From a candidate division BRC1 bacterium HGW-BRC1-1 (lineage in GTDB: Bacteria > Sumerlaeota > Sumerlaeia > Sumerlaeales > Sumerlaeaceae): DNA of 64,000 bases. Under the pieces are notes generated by a model, which saw only the letters and a list, made by a program, of their open reading frames with translations, made no database searches and was not told where the DNA came from. The translations under genes were made by a program, and so were the position numbers. Positions 1-6,832 of the stretch are shown piece after piece (the stretch's first letter is position 1; the number at the start of each line of letters is the position of its first letter). Location of the stretch: NCBI GenBank assembly GCA_002842095.1, contig PHCB01000003.1, positions 62,001 to 126,000 on the forward strand. The letters run 5' to 3'.

Positions 1-1
1 C

Positions 2-367
2 GAGCGCGCCGTGGTGGTGCTGAAGGATGAAACCGGCGACACGTTGCGGCTGGGGACGGTCCTCCCATGCGACCAGGATGTGTCGGTGAATCGTGTGGTT
101 TTGAAAGCCGTGTTGCGCGAGCACAAGGCTGTGCTGTGCAACGATGCCGAGGGCGATCCGCGGTTTCTGCAAACTGAGACGGTGCGCAAGGAAAACATCG
201 GGAGTCTGGCGGCGTATCCGTTGATGCGCGGGGACGTGGCGTGGGGTTTGATTTATCTGGATGTGCAGGGCCGCAAAGGTGCGTTTCGGCGCGACCAGTT
301 GTTGCTGATGCACTTCGCCGCAAGGTTGCTGAGCCTGTTGCATCTGGGGCAGAAATCGAAGGCGTAG
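2..367 (+). CDS. C-terminal part of a GAF-domain protein (5' end outside window)
   Basis: The reading frame is open from base 2 and its start lies before the window. The 121 visible residues look like the second half of a GAF domain: a short strand followed by DETGD, a helical stretch, then the typical closing strands around AAYPLMRGDVAWGLIYLDV and a final helix. GAF domains bind small ligands or mediate dimerisation, usually as sensory modules in front of kinase, FHA or regulator domains. No output domain follows; the protein ends about 30 residues after the last strand, so any effector domain must be N-terminal and out of view. Ligand and role cannot be told. Confidence 0.7.
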   Translation, partial: ERAVVVLKDETGDTLRLGTVLPCDQDVSVNRVVLKAVLREHKAVLCNDAEGDPRFLQTETVRKENIGSLAAYPLMRGDVAWGLIYLDVQGRKGAFRRDQLLLMHFAARLLSLLHLGQKSKA

Positions 368-383
368 TGGGCGGCGGGGAGTG

Positions 384-437
384 ATGGGAGTAATGGGACT
401 GATGGGACTTATAGGACCTGTATGAGCTATGGGTGAC
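384..437. repeat. 9-bp tandem repeat, ATGGGACNN type (six units)
   Basis: Six consecutive 9-base units starting at 384: ATGGGAGTA, ATGGGACTG, ATGGGACTT, ATAGGACCT, GTATGAGCT, ATGGGTGAC. The array lies between the GAF gene and the FKBP gene. The period and core resemble the ATGGACNNN arrays at 29099-29143 and 41404-41448. Confidence 0.7.
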
Positions 438-534
438 GCAGCTTTAACAGGCCACCGAAAAAGTTTCTCCTTTGCGGGTGTATTGGAACTTCCGGCGGTG
501 TAGGCCGCTCAATTATTAAGTGAGGAACTAATCA

Positions 535-996
535 ATGAAGTCACAAAACCTGTTCCGCGCGCTGGCGTTTGTTGTCTGCGTGGCTCCCGGTGCGGTGTTT
601 GCCGCAGAAACTTCCGCGACAGCCCCCATGGGCGCTGCTGAAACAACCATGACGCAGGTCGTGAAAACTAAGGGCGGCACCATCGTGGAAGACACCGTGG
701 TGGGCAAGGGCGCCGAGGCCAAAGTCGGCTCCATGGTGAAGGTGCATTACAAAGGCACGCTGAAGGACGGCACCGTTTTTGATTCGTCGTACAAGCGCGG
801 TGAGCCGATCGAACTGAAGCTTGGTTCGGGCATGGTCATCAAGGGCTGGGACGAAGGCATCGTGGGAATGAAGGTCGGCGGCAAGCGCACGCTGACGATT
901 CCTTATTCGCAGGCCTACGGCGAAGCCGGCCGTCCGCCGGTGATTCCGCAGAAGGCAGATCTGATTTTTGAAACGGAACTTGTGGAAGTAAAATAA
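535..996 (+). CDS. Secreted FKBP-type peptidyl-prolyl cis-trans isomerase
   Basis: 153 residues. Residues 1-22 form a signal peptide ending AVFA, so the enzyme should be exported to the periplasm. Residues about 62-153 are one complete FKBP domain: VHYKGTL, VFDSS, VIKGWDEGI, a YG pair and the closing hydrophobic strand IFETELVEV. The family catalyses isomerisation of Xaa-Pro bonds and commonly assists folding of exported proteins. The ATG at 535 is preceded by GAGG at 524-527, a good ribosome binding site. There is no FkpA-type N-terminal dimerisation domain; this is the minimal single-domain form. A GC-rich hairpin follows at 1026-1073. Confidence 0.93.
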   Translation: MKSQNLFRALAFVVCVAPGAVFAAETSATAPMGAAETTMTQVVKTKGGTIVEDTVVGKGAEAKVGSMVKVHYKGTLKDGTVFDSSYKRGEPIELKLGSGMVIKGWDEGIVGMKVGGKRTLTIPYSQAYGEAGRPPVIPQKADLIFETELVEVK

Positions 997-1025
997 CGCG
1001 GTCGGCTCCTCCGGGGTCGTTCGCC

Positions 1026-1073
1026 GGCGGGCAGACACGCTGGGGCTTCGGCCCGGTGCGGTGTCTGTCCGCC
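1026..1073 (+). terminator. GC-rich nested hairpin with a TTCG tetraloop, downstream of the FKBP gene
   Basis: The outer arms 1026-1038 and 1061-1073 pair over 13 positions with one G-T. Inside sits a second stem, GGGC-TTCG-GCCC at 1043-1054. No T-tract follows, so this is not a classic intrinsic terminator; it may block 3' exonucleases or act with Rho. Confidence 0.45.
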
Positions 1074-1235
1074 GCCATCGTCTGTGCTTCCGCCTTGGGC
1101 TTGACAGTCACCGGGTGTTTGGACGCTGGATGCTTGTTTGACTTGAATCGTGCGGCCGTTTCTCGCGGGATGCCTCCTTGGCATGCCGGCGCGGGGCGAT
1201 TCCGTGCGGTATAGCCGCGCGGTGGCAGGAGCTTG

Positions 1236-3083
1236 ATGTACAATAAATTTTTCGGTCTGGCCGAAGCGCCATTCAACATCACCCCGGATTCGCGTTTCCT
1301 GTTCCTGAGCGAACGGCATCAGGAAGCGATGAGTGCGTTGTTGTATGGCATCAAGGAACGCAAAGGGTTCATCCTGCTGACGGGTGAGATTGGCAGCGGG
1401 AAGACAACCGTATGCCGCGCGCTGGTGAACGAGCTGCGCAGCGAGGAAGTGCACCTGGCGCTGATCCTGAACCCCGACCTTTCCGAGCTGGAACTGCTCA
1501 AGGCCGTTAACGACGAGTTTCAGATCCCTTCGTACTACAATACGAAGAAGGGTCTCGTGGATGAACTGAACCGGTTTCTCATCGCCGAGAATCAGCGCGG
1601 GAGCAACGTTGCGCTGATCATCGACGAGGCGCAGACGCTTTCGCCCGAGTTGCTTGAGCAAATTCGTCTGCTGTCGAATCTCGAAACCGAAAGCGACAAG
1701 CTGATCCAGATCGTGTTGATCGGCCAGCCGGAACTGAAAGACACCATGGCGCTGCCGGAACTGGAGCAGTTGAACCAGCGGATCCAGGTGCGCTACCACA
1801 TTAAACCCCTCACGCTGGACGAGATGGAGCAGTACATCCGTCACCGGCTGTTCGTGGCGCGGGCGAAGGTGGATGTGGAGTTCACCGAGGCGGCCCTGCG
1901 CATGTGTTTCGAGTATACGGCGGGCGTGCCGCGCCGGGTGAACAGCGTGTGCGACCGCGCTCTGCTGGCCTGTTATGTGGCGGGGACGTATACGGTTGAC
2001 GAAAAAATTATGCAGAAGGCCGTGCAGGAAATTTCCGGCACCGGACCCAAGCCTGCGGTGAGAACATTAACGAAGCCCGCGGCGTCTTCGTTGCGCGAAC
2101 GGTTCTCGGGGCTTCTGACCAGCACGACCGCAATGCTTGGCGCGGCGGGCGTGGTGATCGTTCTGCTGGTGCTGGGCGGCGTGGCGCTGGGGGTGAGGCT
2201 GGCAAATGTTCAGGCGGTAGACAATGGCACGCCGCCACCGCCCCGGGCGGAGATGTTAACCCCGGAACCGTCGGACGACGAGACCTCGGCGGCGTTGGCT
2301 GCCCAGGATGCGGAAACCTCGCTGGCGGAGGCATCAACCACGTCAACGGTCACGGCATCCGCCGAGCCCACGGCGGCACCCACGCCGCCTCCGAATCTGG
2401 AGGAGCGCCGCCGGAACAACCCCAACTGGATGTGGGAGCGCAACGCGCCGCTGGTGCGGGTGAACAATCCCAAGTCGGTGTATCGCGCGGCGCAATTGAG
2501 CATGTTGAAAATCTGGGGGCTGGTGGTGGACCTGCGCGACCTCGCACGTTTGGGTGAAGATGTGGCCATCGATGGTCGCATCAGCAGCGAGCGTTGGAAA
2601 ATCTATCAGGCGCCTGTGCCGGGAACATTCAAACAAGCGTCGCGGCTGAACGTGCCGTTGATTGTTAAACTTAACAATCCGCGTCCCGATGAATCGCAGT
2701 TCGTGGTATTGCTGCGCACACAGGGCGACGTGGTGGACGTGGGCGATCCCGTGTGGGGGATGCGCACCTACAAGGGCGGCGACTTCACATCGCGGTGGGA
2801 GAGCGCCACGGCCTTGTTTCGCGACGTGAAGGGGTTGAAGGAAATCAAACGGGGCGAGAAGGACGAACGCGCCCGGGCCCTGCAGGTGTTCCTCAAGGAC
2901 AAGGGTTTCCTGACCGAAATAACCGGAATGCTGGATGCGAAAACAGCCGAGGGGATCCGTAAGTTTCAGGCATATTATGCCATGAAGGAGACGGGGCAGC
3001 TTGACGATCTTACGGTGATGGTGCTCAACAGCCGCATGATGCAGGACGGTCCGAAATTGAACGCCGCATACGATTTGAATTGA
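1236..3083 (+). CDS. gspA: GspA/ExeA-type AAA ATPase with peptidoglycan-binding domain
   Basis: 615 residues. The ATG at 1236 was chosen over the TTG at 1233 because CAGGAG ends at 1231 and the family begins MY-FFGL. The N-terminal AAA domain carries Walker A GEIGSGKT at residues 50-57 and Walker B LIIDEAQ ending near 133. A membrane segment lies near 295-320, followed by a Pro/Ala-rich linker and a C-terminal peptidoglycan-binding domain (about 540-605, the region of RALQVFLKDKGF). In Aeromonas, ExeA and ExeB remodel peptidoglycan so that the type II secretin can be placed in the outer membrane. A gspB-like gene follows 7 bp later, which supports this role; no other gsp genes are in the window. 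Confidence 0.88.
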   Translation: MYNKFFGLAEAPFNITPDSRFLFLSERHQEAMSALLYGIKERKGFILLTGEIGSGKTTVCRALVNELRSEEVHLALILNPDLSELELLKAVNDEFQIPSYYNTKKGLVDELNRFLIAENQRGSNVALIIDEAQTLSPELLEQIRLLSNLETESDKLIQIVLIGQPELKDTMALPELEQLNQRIQVRYHIKPLTLDEMEQYIRHRLFVARAKVDVEFTEAALRMCFEYTAGVPRRVNSVCDRALLACYVAGTYTVDEKIMQKAVQEISGTGPKPAVRTLTKPAASSLRERFSGLLTSTTAMLGAAGVVIVLLVLGGVALGVRLANVQAVDNGTPPPPRAEMLTPEPSDDETSAALAAQDAETSLAEASTTSTVTASAEPTAAPTPPPNLEERRRNNPNWMWERNAPLVRVNNPKSVYRAAQLSMLKIWGLVVDLRDLARLGEDVAIDGRISSERWKIYQAPVPGTFKQASRLNVPLIVKLNNPRPDESQFVVLLRTQGDVVDVGDPVWGMRTYKGGDFTSRWESATALFRDVKGLKEIKRGEKDERARALQVFLKDKGFLTEITGMLDAKTAEGIRKFQAYYAMKETGQLDDLTVMVLNSRMMQDGPKLNAAYDLN

Positions 3084-3090
3084 GACGACG

Positions 3091-3846
3091 GTGAGCACGA
3101 TTCTCGACGCGCTGCAGAAGGCCCGACGCGAGCGCCCCGCCGACACCGAGGGGTACGACGTTCTGGACCCCAAGCATGGCGCACCACGCCGCCGCAACCG
3201 CCGCACGATGTTGTGGGTGGTGGTGCTGACGATCGTGGCCACGATGGTGGTGCTGGGCCTGACCGGTGGTGCGCTGCTGCTGTTGCTTGACAGGCTGGAT
3301 ACGGCTACCGCGGCGAACGAAAGCACGGTACTGGTTGTGCCTCCGGCAGGTAACGAGGGCATGGTTGCCACGGCTGCCGTCACGCCTCCGGTCGGGGTGG
3401 TCACTCAACCTGTGCAGGTTGCTCAACCAACGGCGGTGATGCCGCTGGCAACAGAAATGCCGGGCAATACCGGCGCCGCCGAACTTCCCGTGGTGGGTCC
3501 GGAAAACTCTGCAACGCTACCCACGCCATTACCCTCGGCGATGGTGGGAGATCCGGGGGCTGCGCCAGTGGATTTGTTGCCCATGAGCGAACCGGCGGAG
3601 GTGCAGATGCAGACCGCGCCCCCGGCGCCAACCGCTACGGGCATACCATCCAGCGGGCGCTCACAGGACGGCATGACTTTGGGCTCGATTCTCATCGATG
3701 CAGAGGATCGCATCGCCACCATCAACGGGGTGCCTTTGCGCGAGGGCGAGTCCTACGAAGATTTCAAGGTGTTGCGGATCACCGCCACCAGCGTTCAGGT
3801 GCAGCGTGAGGGTAAGCCGGCGGTGACATTGCGGGCCGGGCGATGA
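3091..3846 (+). CDS. gspB: GspB/ExeB-like general secretion pathway protein B
   Basis: 251 residues, GTG start, 7 bp after gspA. The N-terminus STILDALQKARRER is typical of GspB; one transmembrane segment follows at about 40-66, then a long Pro/Ala/Val-rich periplasmic linker and a compact C-terminal domain (about 195-251, containing TINGVPLREGE) matching the T2SSB domain. The known partner of GspA, with which it forms an inner-membrane complex that helps assemble the secretin. The gene order gspA-gspB and the matching architecture make the call good; the linker is low-complexity and not informative. Confidence 0.85.
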   Translation: MSTILDALQKARRERPADTEGYDVLDPKHGAPRRRNRRTMLWVVVLTIVATMVVLGLTGGALLLLLDRLDTATAANESTVLVVPPAGNEGMVATAAVTPPVGVVTQPVQVAQPTAVMPLATEMPGNTGAAELPVVGPENSATLPTPLPSAMVGDPGAAPVDLLPMSEPAEVQMQTAPPAPTATGIPSSGRSQDGMTLGSILIDAEDRIATINGVPLREGESYEDFKVLRITATSVQVQREGKPAVTLRAGR

Positions 3847-3886
3847 CGCCACTCGCAGCAATTTTTTCTCGGAAGGACGGCCCGAC

Positions 3887-4528
3887 TTGATTGAGTATCT
3901 GCGCGGCACGCTGCTGAGCAAGACCCCCGACCACGTGGTGGTGGATGTGGGAGGCGTGGGCTATGGCGCCGATGTGCCGCACACCACCAGCGCGACGCTG
4001 GGCGAGGAGGGCGGGCCGGTTGAGCTGTTCATCCATTTCCATTTCACGGATCAGGCCATGCGGCTGTTTGGATTTGCGACCAGCGCCGAACGTGAAATTT
4101 TCATGACCTTCATCAGCATCTCCGGCATCGGGCCGCGCACGGCGCTGGGCATTCTGTCGGCCATCGATGCGGGAGCATTTGCCGTGGCGGTGGTGCGCGA
4201 GGATTACGCCACGCTGACCAAGCTGCCGGGCGTGGGGAAAAAAACCGCCGAGCGTCTGGTGGTGGAACTGCGCGACAAGCTGAAGGTATTCGCAGCCTCT
4301 GCCCGCGAGGGTGGCGGTGCAGACGGAGGGGCTGGTGGCGCCAGCGGTGCGTCGGGTCTGGGCGATGCGTCCGCGCCAAAGGCATTGCGCGAAACCGTGG
4401 CCGCGCTGGTTACGCTGGGTTGCAGACTCGCAGTCGCCGAGCGCGCAGCGCAGCGAGCCTTCGAAATTCTGGGCGAGGATGCGCAAGTGCCCGATCTGGT
4501 ACGCGAAGGCCTGAAGCACCGGTACTGA
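3887..4528 (+). CDS. ruvA: Holliday junction branch migration protein RuvA
   Basis: 213 residues, TTG start (IEYLRGTLL follows, as in other RuvA). Residues 1-62 form the OB-fold; two helix-hairpin-helix motifs are visible at about 76-92 (SISGIGPRTALGIL) and 111-127 (TKLPGVGKKTAERLV). A Gly/Ala-rich flexible linker (about 138-165) leads to C-terminal domain III, which binds RuvB. RuvA tetramers hold the four-way junction open while RuvB drives migration. Neither ruvB nor ruvC is adjacent; the gene sits 40 bp after gspB. The linker is longer than in E. coli RuvA, giving a slightly larger protein. Confidence 0.95.
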   Translation: MIEYLRGTLLSKTPDHVVVDVGGVGYGADVPHTTSATLGEEGGPVELFIHFHFTDQAMRLFGFATSAEREIFMTFISISGIGPRTALGILSAIDAGAFAVAVVREDYATLTKLPGVGKKTAERLVVELRDKLKVFAASAREGGGADGGAGGASGASGLGDASAPKALRETVAALVTLGCRLAVAERAAQRAFEILGEDAQVPDLVREGLKHRY

Positions 4529-4539
4529 CGGGAAGATTA

Positions 4540-5421
4540 CTACTGGTCATCCTCGGCGGGTTCCACGTGGATGACGACGTCCTTGATGCGGAGTTCGCTG
4601 CGCATGAGGCGCGTTTTCACGGCACCGCCGATGTCGTGACCTTCGGTTACCGTCAGGTCGCCGTCCACGTGCACATGCACGTCGGTGAGATAGGACACTC
4701 CGCTTTTGCGGACACGCACCTTTTCGATGCAACGCACCCCCGCCACTTGCGATGCACACTGGCGCACCTGTTCCACGATGGTCGGGCCCACGCTGCCATC
4801 CATAACTTCGTGCAGGGCTTCCCGGGCCAGGCGCACACCGTTAAAAACAATGATGGAACACGCCAGAAGGGCGGCCCAGTCATCGGCCGATTCCCAACCA
4901 TGGCCGCCAATCAGGGCTATGCAGATTCCAATGAAAGCGGCCCCCGAGGTTAAGGCATCGCTCATGTGGTGCCACGCATCACCGCGCACGGCCACGCTAT
5001 TCAGGTTGGTGCCGGTGCGCTCAACGACTCGTGAGATAACCAGCTTCGTTATGATGACCAACACAAGCACGGGCAGCGTGTACCACTCCGGCGGTATCTG
5101 GTCGCGCCGAATCTCCGCGATGGATTGCACCGCGATAAGGCCCGCGGCCGCAAGCAAGGCCATGGCCACCACGAGGCCTGCCAGGGATTCTGCCTTGCCA
5201 TGGCCGTAGGGGTGGCACGAATCGGGGGGAGTGGCGGCGATTCGAAGCCCGGTGTAGGTGACGAGGGAACTGAAAATGTCGGCGACACTTTCCACGCCGT
5301 CGGCCACCAGTGCGTAGCTGTTGCCGATGATGCCCGTGGTGATTTTCACGATGGCGAGAAAGGTGTTAAGTAACACCCCGGCCACGGTGATGCGCATTCC
5401 CTCTTTCAGCAGATTCTGCAT
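4540..5421 (-). CDS. Cation diffusion facilitator (CDF) metal exporter
   Basis: 293 residues with about six membrane helices and a C-terminal cytoplasmic ferredoxin-like domain (about 210-290). The transport-site signature in helix 2 reads VADGVESVADIF: E44 and D48 stand where E. coli YiiP has D45 and D49. The helix 5 pair is present as HHMSD. The loop HPYGHGKAESLAGL is strongly typical. CDF proteins export Zn, Cd, Fe or Mn in exchange for protons; the Glu at the first site residue prevents a confident metal assignment. No clear ribosome binding site precedes the ATG. Confidence 0.92.
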   Translation of the reverse strand: MQNLLKEGMRITVAGVLLNTFLAIVKITTGIIGNSYALVADGVESVADIFSSLVTYTGLRIAATPPDSCHPYGHGKAESLAGLVVAMALLAAAGLIAVQSIAEIRRDQIPPEWYTLPVLVLVIITKLVISRVVERTGTNLNSVAVRGDAWHHMSDALTSGAAFIGICIALIGGHGWESADDWAALLACSIIVFNGVRLAREALHEVMDGSVGPTIVEQVRQCASQVAGVRCIEKVRVRKSGVSYLTDVHVHVDGDLTVTEGHDIGGAVKTRLMRSELRIKDVVIHVEPAEDDQ

Positions 5422-5539
5422 GGTTCAGAAAGCAGGGGTGCAGAGGGGAAAAGCATCAAGGTGAAAAACATCATATGCCAATAGTCGCAGGTTCGCCCCT
5501 ACGATTCGTGGGTGAGGTCTGAAATGGGAAATGCGGCTG

Positions 5540-6643
5540 TTACCAGCCCTGCTCCTCGCGCAACTCTTGCAGCAGCGCGACTGCTTCCTCGCTTGTCGCA
5601 GGAGAATTGTCGGTGAGAATTCCGCGGGCAATGTTGCCGGCATTGGCGCGCAATGCGGCCAGGCGTTCATCGGCGTTCTCGTCCCGGGGGGCGGGAACGA
5701 TCACCATGCCTGCCATCTCGAGCACGCCCACTCCCTCGGCTTTCCAGTCGGTCCATGCCGCCGTGGTGCGGTGGTCGCTGTGGCGCAGGATAATTTCGAC
5801 CTGCAAATCCTGCGAGCCAGCGGGGCGGGATGCCACGAGGTTGGCGGTGGCTTTGCCGGGGGCGGTGGCTTTGTAAGCCATGATAAGGGACCCCGCGGTT
5901 GCTACCACTTCATCGGGAGAACCCTGCACGCGCACAACAGCGGCGGGATAATTCAGCATCGCCACGCTTGCGTGGGTGCCCGGTGCCGTGAAACGGGTCT
6001 CCTCGCGCGGAGTGGCCAGCATAACAGGCAGATCCCACCGCGAAAAAACCTGATAGTGATGGTGGGCGAGAATGGAGGCGCCGGCCCACATAACATCGCT
6101 GTTGCTGCAAGCGGTGGCGTCGGGGGCCAAATCGAGGAAAGCGGCCAGATCGGTCACCGAATTGCCGCTCATGCGCATGGGTTGGTGGGTCGCTTCCACC
6201 AATACGAAATGCGATTCGTGAAAAGGAAACGGCGTGTGCTGGATAAAGAAATCGCGGCCGGCCAGTTCGAAGTGGAACAGCCGCAGGAGTTCCTTGCCGG
6301 GGCGTTGGGTGTTGTGGGCGCACAGGGGGCAATCGTTGGCGGCCTGATCGCGCGCAAAACCCGAGGGGGGACTGACATAACGGGCACGGCTGCGATTGAT
6401 TTGAAGCTGGAGAGTGGGTTCGCCACAGACGGGTTTGATGTTAATAATTTCGTCATCATCCGCCCAGCCGGGAGGCAAGTACCCCGAGGTCTGGCACCAG
6501 GCATCGAGCAGATTGAGGGCGGCAGGCAGGCCGGAGATGCCCATCGCGTGGTTCAGGGCGGCCTGAATTTCATCGGCAGAATCTGCTCCAGATCCTGTCA
6601 GACCAGCATTTCGCAGAGCAGAGGTACCATCGTTATTGGCCAT
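5540..6643 (-). CDS. HIT/GalT-superfamily protein (DUF4922-like)
   Basis: 367 residues. Visible motifs are CPLC at 105-108 (a likely zinc knuckle half), FHESHFVLV at 142-150 and GASILAHHHYQVF, whose HHHYQ at 194-198 matches the histidine-triad-like H-x-H-x-Q active site of galactose-1-phosphate uridylyltransferases and GDP-hexose or Ap4A phosphorylases. Such enzymes form a covalent nucleotidyl-histidine intermediate. Substrate cannot be told: it is shorter than class II GalT and no galactose genes are nearby. The opposite strand has a slightly longer open frame, but only this strand shows family motifs. It diverges from lon across 189 bp and lacks an obvious ribosome binding site. Confidence 0.7.
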   Translation of the reverse strand: MANNDGTSALRNAGLTGSGADSADEIQAALNHAMGISGLPAALNLLDAWCQTSGYLPPGWADDDEIINIKPVCGEPTLQLQINRSRARYVSPPSGFARDQAANDCPLCAHNTQRPGKELLRLFHFELAGRDFFIQHTPFPFHESHFVLVEATHQPMRMSGNSVTDLAAFLDLAPDATACSNSDVMWAGASILAHHHYQVFSRWDLPVMLATPREETRFTAPGTHASVAMLNYPAAVVRVQGSPDEVVATAGSLIMAYKATAPGKATANLVASRPAGSQDLQVEIILRHSDHRTTAAWTDWKAEGVGVLEMAGMVIVPAPRDENADERLAALRANAGNIARGILTDNSPATSEEAVALLQELREEQGW

Positions 6644-6737
6644 ATCGAAAGCTGTTTATTTCAACCGTGAAATTATGTTCACCCTGCCGATCAGGATGCC
6701 GCTTCACGGGATTTCAATCACCTTTCGCTATGGCAAA

Positions 6738-6778
6738 ATATTTTTTCCGAGAAAAACGGCTTTTTTTCTCCGAAATAT
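6738..6778. promoter_or_regulatory. Imperfect AT-rich inverted repeat upstream of lon (operator candidate)
   Basis: Left part ATATTT...CGAGAAAAA and right part TTTTTCTCCGAAATAT are near-complements around a short CGGC centre. It lies between divergent genes, 55 bp before the lon start. It could be an operator or a hairpin; no regulator is identifiable. Confidence 0.35.
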
Positions 6779-6796
6779 GAGAGTTTTTCCATCAGT

Positions 6797-6827
6797 TTGA
6801 GCATGGAACCCCCAACAGTTGTATTAT
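6797..6827 (+). promoter_or_regulatory. Putative sigma-70 promoter of lon
   Basis: TTGAGC (6797-6802) and TATTAT (6822-6827) are 19 bp apart. The expected transcription start falls at or next to the lon ATG at 6833, and the only purine-rich stretch is one base before the ATG, so the message may be leaderless. Confidence 0.45.
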
Positions 6828-6832
6828 AAGGC

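Noticed and set aside
384-437. Possible CRISPR array
   Set aside because: Units are 9 bp without spacers; this and the other tandem arrays in the window have no repeat of CRISPR length and no cas genes are present.
1101-1131. Promoter with a perfect TTGACA upstream of gspA
   Set aside because: No acceptable -10 hexamer at 16-19 bp; only the -35 matches.
5531-6670. 379-codon plus-strand frame opposite the HIT/GalT-like gene
   Set aside because: Longer than the gene itself, but its translation is Gly/His/Arg-rich without motifs, whereas the minus frame shows CPLC and HHHYQ.
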